From: Melitaea cinxia
Lineage: Eukaryota > Arthropoda > Insecta > Lepidoptera > Nymphalidae
Direction: 5' to 3'
Length of the DNA: 64,000 nt
Assembly: GCF_905220565.1 (NCBI RefSeq)
Contig: NC_059410.1
Coordinates: 1,751,501-1,815,500, forward strand
Below are positions 56,861 to 64,000 of this stretch, piece after piece; the stretch's first letter is position 1, and each line of letters begins with the position of its first letter. The position numbers and the translations under genes were made by a program. Below the pieces are notes generated by a model. That model saw only the letters and a list, made by a program, of their open reading frames with translations. It was not told the origin of the DNA and made no database searches.

Positions 56861-58080
56861 TAAAATAACGTTAACTAGTAAAAAAAATATCTTAAAATTA
56901 TTTTGTCAATATGACCAATGTAAACACAGCACATTAGTAGTACGAGTATAATCAGAATTAAAAAATTGACCAAAAAATCTCTAGAATAAAAATCGAATGT
57001 ATTTTGTCATCGAAAGAACAGATTATCAAAAGCAAATTTAGGTTCGATTAAGTAAACAAAAAGTGTTTCATCGTTTCGCGTACGAAGAACAATTAATATC
57101 GCATCATGCATTGTCGACTAAGACCTGTGGTCATCACTACGATTAAATAAAAGTGACGTAACCAAAACCTTCACTTTTTTAAAAAAGAAGAAGAATTTTT
57201 ACCAAAATAACTAAATAATACCTCTGGCTTCACCTATCATATTTTGATTATTGTCCAATTAAAAGAGGAGATTTCAAGTTCAAGACGTTATTCAAGTATG
57301 AATGATAAGTCATAATAAATTATAATTATATAAAAATATGCTGATGGAGAATATAAAGGTACCAATGGGTTCAGATGGATGGTATGTGTAGATTCTCTTT
57401 GGAACTGATAAAAAACTTAGACGATAGAAGCCAGATTAGTAAACGTTTAGAATAGCTAAATGCTACTGTAACTGGTAATGCATTTTTATAACTGCCATCC
57501 TTTAACCAGGGTCGATAAAAATTATTTTAATAATTGTCTTAAAGTTAACATCTCTAAATCTCTATCGATAACACCATTATATTTAGTTTACGTTACGTTT
57601 ACACAAATTAACAATATTCTAATTTAACAAACAAACAAACAACAGCTTTATAAAAGAGTACATTACCAAAAAAAAATCATTATATCAGGTTACACCACTT
57701 TAGCTCCAGGTGTTAATGTTAAAGAAATTATCGCGTCACAGGCCCGTGAAGTTCCAGATAAGGATCTTTGTGGCCGCTAACGATGGGTTATTTGAAGTTT
57801 TATTTTATGGCTCTTTGTGAGGAGTTAATATCGAAACATTTGCTCCCTTTACTATTTATTACCGCAGGCGTTGTTGTTGATAATGTTTATGTCCCTATTG
57901 TGTCTAATGGTATAGCTAATTAACAGATTATTAGATTAATAAAACCAGTTTAAGGGCTTATTCCACTTCTCTTGACGATGTTTTCACATTACTGTAACTG
58001 CTAAAGTACTAAGTCGAGGGTTGAGGTGACATTTAGCTCGACCAATTAACATCTTCTTCTTTCAACTGATTCTTCTACTT
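56861..58080. other. no gene recognised
   Basis: AT-rich, no support for coding or named repeats. Confidence 0.45.
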
Positions 58081-58195
58081 TGTCAAACAAGCGCACGCAA
58101 AACAGCGCCTGATTATAAGCGGTTACCGTAGTTTATAAACCCAACCCCTGACCCTTATCAGAAGCTACCTAACTCACCACAGGAGCATAACACTA
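58081..58195 (+). mobile_element. repeat B, degraded
   Basis: gtcaaacaagcgcacgcaaa, agcggttaccgtagtttata, aactcaccacaggagcataac. Internal deletion and no 3' end. Confidence 0.55.
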
Positions 58196-58239
58196 ATGAA
58201 TAGTAAATGATTATATAGCTAGATTACACGATTTTATAA

Positions 58240-58620
58240 GTAACTCGCTGGACCCGTGACTTCGTTCGCGTCGAAAATTGTATCTGGACAGTCATTATTT
58301 TTTCAACAGCGTGATCCAGATCCCGTGGGAATTCATTTAAGAAGTATATGCTGCCGTTTGACCTTCTTTATCTTATTTTGGGATTTTAACTGTTTTTGCT
58401 TGCAAAAAAATGTCCTATTTAATGGGAAAATGTTTGGTTATTTCATATGTATTCTAGGTAGGAGATCTTGTGTGCGCTAAATGCAGTTTTTCAAGCGTAA
58501 ATCCCGATTGCTGGGTAATTTCTGTTTAAGAATTAGCCTATAAATTGCTCTAAAACCTCCTCTATCTTTCAATGAAAGTCCAATAAAAAACGGTTCAGGC
58601 GTTCCGGTGACATTTTAGTA
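58240..58620 (-). repeat. possible old Helitron-like copy
   Basis: ctggacccgtgacttcgttc gcg resembles the reversed Helitron 3' end (compare agctgtgactgcgacttcg at 19659). Ends are not resolvable. The small frame at 58256-58480 lies within it. Confidence 0.35.
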
Positions 58621-58994
58621 TTGTGTAAAAAACACAACTATTTTGATTTCCAAAACAGACAGTTCAATTTTATTTATATGTATAAATAGATATAAGACAA
58701 TTCTGTTGGAAATTAATTATTTGAAAGTAAAACACGTGTAACTGTCGACAAGGCCCAAGGTATCAATTACATCATTTCGCTGTTGTTATTTAAAATCTAT
58801 TTGTAGGATGAAACACGGCACGTTACTCGACTTTACTCGAATATTATAGAAATATTTATTTTGTGTAAATTTGTATGATATTTAAAAGGCATCTTAATTT
58901 TTTTTCCGGTTTTGTATAGCATAACTAATATTTCGGATCACGTGGTAAATTTGATACAAAAGCTCATTTTTTTTTATAAACTTATATTTTATTT
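58621..58994. other. no gene recognised
   Basis: AT-rich spacer. Confidence 0.45.
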
Positions 58995-59252
58995 AGCTCG
59001 ACAACCAATACTGGTAGCCCGGTGGTAAGCGATTACCGTAGCCTATGGATATGCCTGCAACTCCAGAAGTATTACAAGTGCGTTGCCGACCCTACCACTA
59101 AATCCTCCCTCCAAGAGCTCCATCATCTTACTTACCACAGGAAAACACCCTGCTTGTGAGCAGTGTTGTTTAGCTGTGATCTTCTGTAATTCGAGGTACT
59201 TCCCCAGTCGGGCTGCTCCAGATTTTGAGCAGGATAGTTTCTGCTGTGCTGT
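58995..59252 (+). mobile_element. repeat B, nearly full length
   Basis: Diverged start (ctcgacaaccaatactggta), then gtaagcgattaccgtagcct, gtgagcagtgttgtttagct and ccccagtcgggctgctccag to ctgctgtgctgttacttca. Confidence 0.8.
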
Positions 59253-60074
59253 TACTTCATGTTTGCCATATGTTACATATGTACCTGAATACCATATACT
59301 ACAATTGTATTATGTGTAAGCGGTAAATGTCACATTGCTATGTAAATGTCATTTATCCTATTGAAATCTAGGATTTAAATACATTTCAGCAATTGCTTCT
59401 CTTTGGGTTAATAGATACGCTGAAGGTAATTCACGTCTACGTAATTAAACTTGAAAAATAAATAACAATTTTTTGTGTGTGCTTTTAATTTTCCTGTTAG
59501 ATTTTTTGGATTTCATTTCAGTAATATCATAAAAAACTCGACAAACGTTTGGAAAAAAAAAGATTCAACTTGAAAAATTAAATAAAATAAATTCAAATAC
59601 CTCTTGTATTACTAATACATTTTATCATACAGACACCTGGTAATACTATTTTATATATGTATGACGGATCGACATTAATATTATATCACCGTGAAGATAT
59701 TTTTCTCACACAAATATTTCCCATTCGCCATAAATGTGTAACATCTCACGGTCGCCGCTCGGTCTATCGAAGACCACTTATAGACCATGTATAAAAAATA
59801 GTCACTCGACTTCCTGACTATAGGGTTGTCAGTTTAATACAACCTTTGATTTTCTTCCTTATTAACTCTGTATTCAGACACAATCCATCATAATCTTTAA
59901 GATGCCTATTATATAGTGTAAGTTTGCAAATGACGCATTAATACTCGGATGCTAAAAGTATTAATTGGTACAAAGATAACTTGAATGTTAATTACGCAAA
60001 AGGTGAATGTAGAACAACGAAGTATGTAAGAACGAAGTTACTTAGTGCGTACTATATTTGATAATTAATTAATT
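59253..60074. other. no gene recognised
   Basis: AT-rich spacer. Confidence 0.45.
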
Positions 60075-60335
60075 TTGCTCACAAACAAAAATCGACTTCG
60101 ATTACATTGAACAGTAATACAACGTTGGTCGACGAAAAAATAGTCAAGTAAATATTAATAACAATGAGAGATAACTCAAAAAGCACTCGTTAGCCGTCAA
60201 TCGAATTTTAAAGGGACCACGTGACAATGGCCGGAATTTGATTAAAAAAAAAAAACATCAAAATCGGTCTACCTAGTAAAAAGGTATGAGGTAACACATG
60301 ACAACAGTCGCATTGAGAACCTCTTAGTTTTTTTT
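60075..60335 (-). repeat. repeat C
   Basis: Plus strand gctcacaaacaaaaatcgac, caacgttggtcgacgaaaaa, atagtcaagtaaatatt, gtcaatcgaattttaaaggg, and atcggtctacctagtaaaa, closing with the reversed family start near gagaacctctt. Confidence 0.65.
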
Positions 60336-60512
60336 AATCGATTAAAATACGTATTACGTAAATGTTTTGCCAAAACTATTTGTAAATATAATATCGTTAA
60401 CTCTACGATTATTGGAATATTAACGGTTTTAGAAAATTCTTTGAATTGAATTTATTATTATCTTTAATATACAGATACAGACCAATTAAACTTTTAGAGC
60501 AAAATTAATTAC

Positions 60513-60773
60513 TAGGGTAGGCACAGCAGGAAATTACCTACTCAAAATCTAGATCAGCTCGACCGGGGAAGTACCTAAACCTTACAGAAGATCACAGCTA
60601 AATAATGCTGCTTTCAAGCAGTGTTGTGTTCCTGTGGTATTGTGACCAGAGCTCCTGGGGAATCGAAAGTAGGGTCGACAAGACAACGCACTTGCGATGC
60701 TTCTGGTGCTGCAAGTATCTGTAAGCAACGGTAATCGATTACCATCAGGTGAGCAATACGCTTGTTTGCCGAC
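60513..60773 (-). mobile_element. repeat B, full length
   Basis: Plus strand agggtaggcacagcagga to atacgcttgtttgccgac, with gctttcaagcagtgttgtgt and gatgcttctggtgctgcaag between. An open frame through it (60614-60880) is spurious. Confidence 0.85.
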
Positions 60774-61204
60774 AATATTGTATGAACAATTTTTAATCTA
60801 TAAAATTTTTTGAAAGCTACTTCATTGCGTAACAACACTTTGTCATTAATCAATAAATAAAATACAATTATTATAAACATTTAAAATACATTTTAAAAAT
60901 AATAAAAAAAATGTCTAAAAACGTTTAAGTAGAATTCTAAGCGTCTCATTAGCGATACTTATAGAAAAATATTATAAATATGTCCACATACATAAAATAG
61001 TGCATGACCAAAACGGCATTCACCCAACATGGTGAATCAACTTTATTATTTTCCGTATTATTAAAACATGGTTATTTTTATTGAGTCATATAAGTTCTTT
61101 AGTTCTTTTTCTTATATAGATGTAATCAGAATAACTTTTTACAATTTTGTAATTAATAATTACAGTTATTATTCATACTGCCAATTACGTTTATTATTTT
61201 TAAT
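60774..61204. other. no gene recognised
   Basis: AT-rich spacer. Confidence 0.45.
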
Positions 61205-61380
61205 CTGCTTCAAGAAAAGGAGAAGGTTCTCGATTTAAGTGTATTTTTTTTCTGTGTTGTTACCTCATAACTCTTTATTGACTACCGAATTTATATATTT
61301 TTTTTTCAATCAAAAGCTTCGTCGAAGCTTGTAGTATGGTCTTATTTAAATTAGGTAGAATGTCCTTAATTTTTCGTTTA
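61205..61380 (+). repeat. repeat C, first unit partial
   Basis: tgcttcaagaaaaggagaag gttctcgatttaagtg, then acctcataactctttattga and ctaccgaatttatatat. Confidence 0.6.
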
Positions 61381-61417
61381 ATACATACATCAGCCTTCAA
61401 TAAAAATCACGAGGCAC

Positions 61418-61725
61418 AGCTGCTGTTTACGGCAGTAAGAATATAGTCACCCCTCTCTTCGCGTGGGTGTCGTAAAAAGCAACTAAGGGATAACACAGTT
61501 CCACTACCACCTTGGAACTTAAAAAGCCGACCGATGGCGGGATAACCATCCAACTGCTGGCTTTGAAATATACAGGTCGAAGATGAGCAGCAGCATCTTT
61601 GGTGCGACAAAGCCAGCCCTGCGGTCACCAACCCGCCTGCCCAGCGTGGTGACTATGGGCAAAGCGCATGAGTTCGCTCTATTTTTGGCGCGAATTTGTG
61701 CCTATGTCCAGCAGTGGACTGTAAT
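61418..61725 (+). mobile_element. LINE-like 3' end, family L1
   Basis: agtcacccctctcttcgcgt, gaccgatggcgggataacc, agcatctttggtgcgacaaa, ending tatgtccagcagtggactg and an A/T tail. Closely matches 36763-37105. Confidence 0.7.
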
Positions 61726-61904
61726 CAAATAAATGTAAAATGCATTTACGGACTCTATCTGTATCTATCTATATCTTACATTTTTAATTAGTACACCACA
61801 AATATTAAAAAAAAATTTAAATGATAAAATCGTTAAAAATAGTTATTTATTTAAAACAGAAAAAAATGACCTAAATTTACATCGCACTAATATTTCAAGG
61901 TAGG

Positions 61905-62190
61905 AAGACGGAAAAATGGTCTAGTAATTACGCGTTACTAAAGATAGCTCAAAAAAACTAGTCAGATTACAATCGAATTTAAGTGGCACTACGCAGTAAG
62001 CGCCAACTTTTGATTAAAAAACGAAACATCGTAATTGGGTCCGACCCTGCCAAAAAAATCAAATTTAAATGGTACCACGTGACTAGTACCAGCATTCGAT
62101 TTAAAAAATCATCAATACATACACACCATACAAAGCTATGAGGTAATCACATACATTAAAAAAAACATTTGCATTGAGAACCTCCGCCTG
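61905..62190 (-). repeat. repeat C, abutting a SINE A
   Basis: gtaggaagacggaaaaatgg, cagattacaatcgaatttaa, ggtaccacgtgactagtacc, and the reversed start (gcattgagaacctccgcctg). A SINE begins immediately after. Confidence 0.65.
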
Positions 62191-62416
62191 AGGCCGCGTT
62201 GGCGGAACGGTTACAGCCATGGATTGTATCTGTTGCGCTAGCGGTTGCGGGTTCGATCCTCACACATGACAAACATTTCTATTGGCCATACAGCCGTTTG
62301 CCTGGGTGTTTGTGCAGTCCTTGTGGGTCTCCCCACCGTGCCTCGAAGAGCACGTTAAGCAGTCGGTCCCGGTTGTTATCATGTACATCTGATAGCGATT
62401 GTTCTTATAGTAGGAA
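62191..62416 (+). mobile_element. SINE family A, 3'-truncated
   Basis: aggccgcgttggcggaacgg, box B gggttcgatcctc, to gatagcgattgttcttatag. A short deletion removes the gtggtct segment (cagccgtttgcctgggtgtt). Confidence 0.85.
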
Positions 62417-62621
62417 ATATATCCTCTATTGTCAGTATAGTAATCTATTTTTCCATCGAATTTTCTTTACAACTAACGACTTAATTCATTTCATTAATCT
62501 TCAAAATTGATGACGTAATCTTCAGCCCAATTAATCTTCATCAATATTAGTCTTGAAATCTTACGAGACATTACAGACTTACTCCTCACTATTTTTTAAT
62601 AAAAAGCCAGTACTACACACT
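62417..62621. other. no gene recognised
   Basis: AT-rich spacer between two SINE A copies. Confidence 0.45.
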
Positions 62622-62892
62622 ACGACGCGTTGGCTCAACGATTACAGCACTGGTTTGTGGCTGGTGCACTGGCGGTTGCGGGTTCGATCCCCGCACATGA
62701 CAAACATTGTGTTGTTTGCGCAGTCCTTGTGGGTCTTCCCACCGTGCCTCGGAGAGCACGCTAAGTCGTCGGTCCGGGTTGCTATCATGTACACTTGATA
62801 GCGATCGTTACTCATAGTAGGATTAAGCTCTGATCCTTCTCCTACATGGGAAAGAGGCCTATACCTAGCAAAGGAATATTACAGGCTGAAGA
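62622..62892 (+). mobile_element. SINE family A with internal deletions
   Basis: Head tacgacgcgttggctcaacg, box B gggttcgatccccg, 3' end aatattacaggctgaagag. About 45 bp after tgacaaacatt and the cgccaacccgcattg region are missing. Confidence 0.85.
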
Positions 62893-62999
62893 GATCGAAC
62901 ACTACTCTTATCGTTATCCACGTTGATTTGAGGTCATGTTTCTTCCTATTTTTTTTTTTTTTAAGAATGAATGATATACAATATTTTATTTTATTTTCA

Positions 63000-63155
63000 G
63001 ACGACGAAAAAATTGTCAATTAAATGCAAATTCTTTGTGATAACTCAAAAAAAAATCGTCAGGTTTCAATCAAATTTTAACGAGACCACTTGAAAAGCAC
63101 CAGTATATGTGACTTCGACTTGTCGATAAAGATCGAAGAAGATTTTCCTTTTGAG
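63000..63155 (-). repeat. repeat C, partial
   Basis: Plus strand cagacgacgaaaaaattgtc, gataactcaaaaaaaaatcg, tcaatcaaattttaacgaga. Confidence 0.55.
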
Positions 63156-63544
63156 AACAGACGCAATTACTAAGTGTGATGTTCGTAATATTACAAAGAT
63201 CCTAATCATATACATTACCAATTTTTCTCTTAAGAATATGCAAAAATTTTCCCTTACACGATAATCAACATAATTGTAATATTATATTAATTATATACTA
63301 TTAACGCAATCGACGCAGCCGTCTCGATAAACTCTTGATCTTTTGTAACATACCTAATATCGATATAATGAGGTAACGTGCTGCGTTTGAACTTAAACGT
63401 ATTATTTTTATTATTAATATTAGCATTAAATGGGTTAAGTCATCTTATCGTAACTACGCAGCGCATTTATCGTGCGCGCTCCTAGCGTTGACAGATAATT
63501 TGGACGGTGCTATGCAGTAAGTATATCTAGTAAAGGTAAAATAT
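63156..63544. other. no gene recognised
   Basis: AT-rich spacer. Confidence 0.45.
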
Positions 63545-63730
63545 TTTAATCAAAATCAAAAGCAAAGTCAAACATAATATTATTCAAATACGCTTCGAAA
63601 TTACCATAGTATCGTCATCTTACAAATTAAAATTGTAATTACTGTTATATTAATAGCTACCGCCGATTCGGAATGTAGATTCTGCAGATAAGATTCTAAC
63701 TCTATTCAACAGTTACTTTTAAAAAATTAA
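63545..63730 (+). mobile_element. LINE-like repeat L2
   Basis: Includes taccatagtatcgtcatctt, then gctaccgccgattcggaatg and tagattctgcagataag. Best copy of the family for the upstream part. Confidence 0.65.
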
Positions 63731-63919
63731 CTGTTTTTCAGCGTCAGTTAATCTTTATCATTTAACATCATTAAAATAACACAACTCCGTGCTATAAATA
63801 CAAATACTATAAGACTTATAACCGGTTGATATTTTACAATCGTTTTGGAGTAGTGGTGGGAGAATAACGGCGATTGTAGACAAATATTTGTATCTTTTTC
63901 TGGGCATACATCCCTGTTT

Positions 63920-64000
63920 TAATAATAATAATAATAATAAATACTCTTTATTGTACACCACAAAGAAACATTACAAAAAAGTGATACATGAAAAGAAAGA
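63920..64000 (-). mobile_element. LINE 3' end at a TAA repeat, running off the window
   Basis: (TAA)n at 63920-63941 is followed on the plus strand by atactctttattgtacacca and caaagaaaca. On the minus strand this reads as a 3' terminus with an aataaagagt signal and a TAA-repeat tail. The body lies beyond position 64000. Confidence 0.55.

Overview
This window looks like eukaryotic, AT-rich, intron-bearing nuclear DNA, most probably from a butterfly or moth (Lepidoptera). The basis is its repeat content: tRNA-derived SINEs, many short Helitron-like elements (TC...CTAG, inserted between A and T), truncated LINE 3' ends and one R4/Dong-type LINE sitting in a TAA/ATT microsatellite. I see no bacterial-style operons, no CRISPR array, no rRNA and no complete host protein-coding gene. 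The window is best read as intergenic and/or long-intron DNA filled by waves of transposition.

Families used below. A = tRNA-derived SINE of about 340 bp ending in ctgaagcg. A' = the same body and tail with a different tRNA head. A2 = the A head with a different tail. B = non-autonomous repeat of about 260 bp (start ggtcggcaaacaagcg, end tgccctacctca), the most abundant family with about 19 copies or pieces. C = repeat of about 440 bp built of two related units. D = repeat of about 190 bp (acgcttgacttggggag ... cagtcgtgtggtc). E = a second tRNA-headed SINE. K = short shared repeat containing acgtttcgcatactttacag. L1/L2 = LINE-like 3' ends.

Layout. 0-10 kb: SINE A2, SINE E with a 15-bp target duplication, a Helitron inside an (AT)n tract, and a nested D/B unit. 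6.8-7.4 kb is a CpG-richer patch that could hold untranslated first exons. 10-23 kb: Helitrons, a hAT-type MITE with 8-bp target duplications, a broken LINE C-terminus split by a 64-bp poly-A insertion, and large quiet stretches. 23-36 kb: dense A/B/C/D insertions, many nested. 35.9-36.0 kb: a tRNA-Thr-like cloverleaf between perfect 16-bp inverted repeats. 36-46 kb: LINE 3' ends, Helitrons, SINEs, a jockey-like LINE C-terminus and one weak candidate host exon at 40.3 kb. 46.3-50.3 kb: a nearly full-length but inactivated R4/Dong-like LINE on the minus strand, inserted into a SINE A' copy with a 14-bp target duplication. 50-64 kb: more of the same families, ending in another LINE 3' end that runs off the window.

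Nothing here is a clear new gene system. The most informative biology is the transposon mosaic: target choice, nesting order, SINE head/tail exchange and precise target-site duplications.
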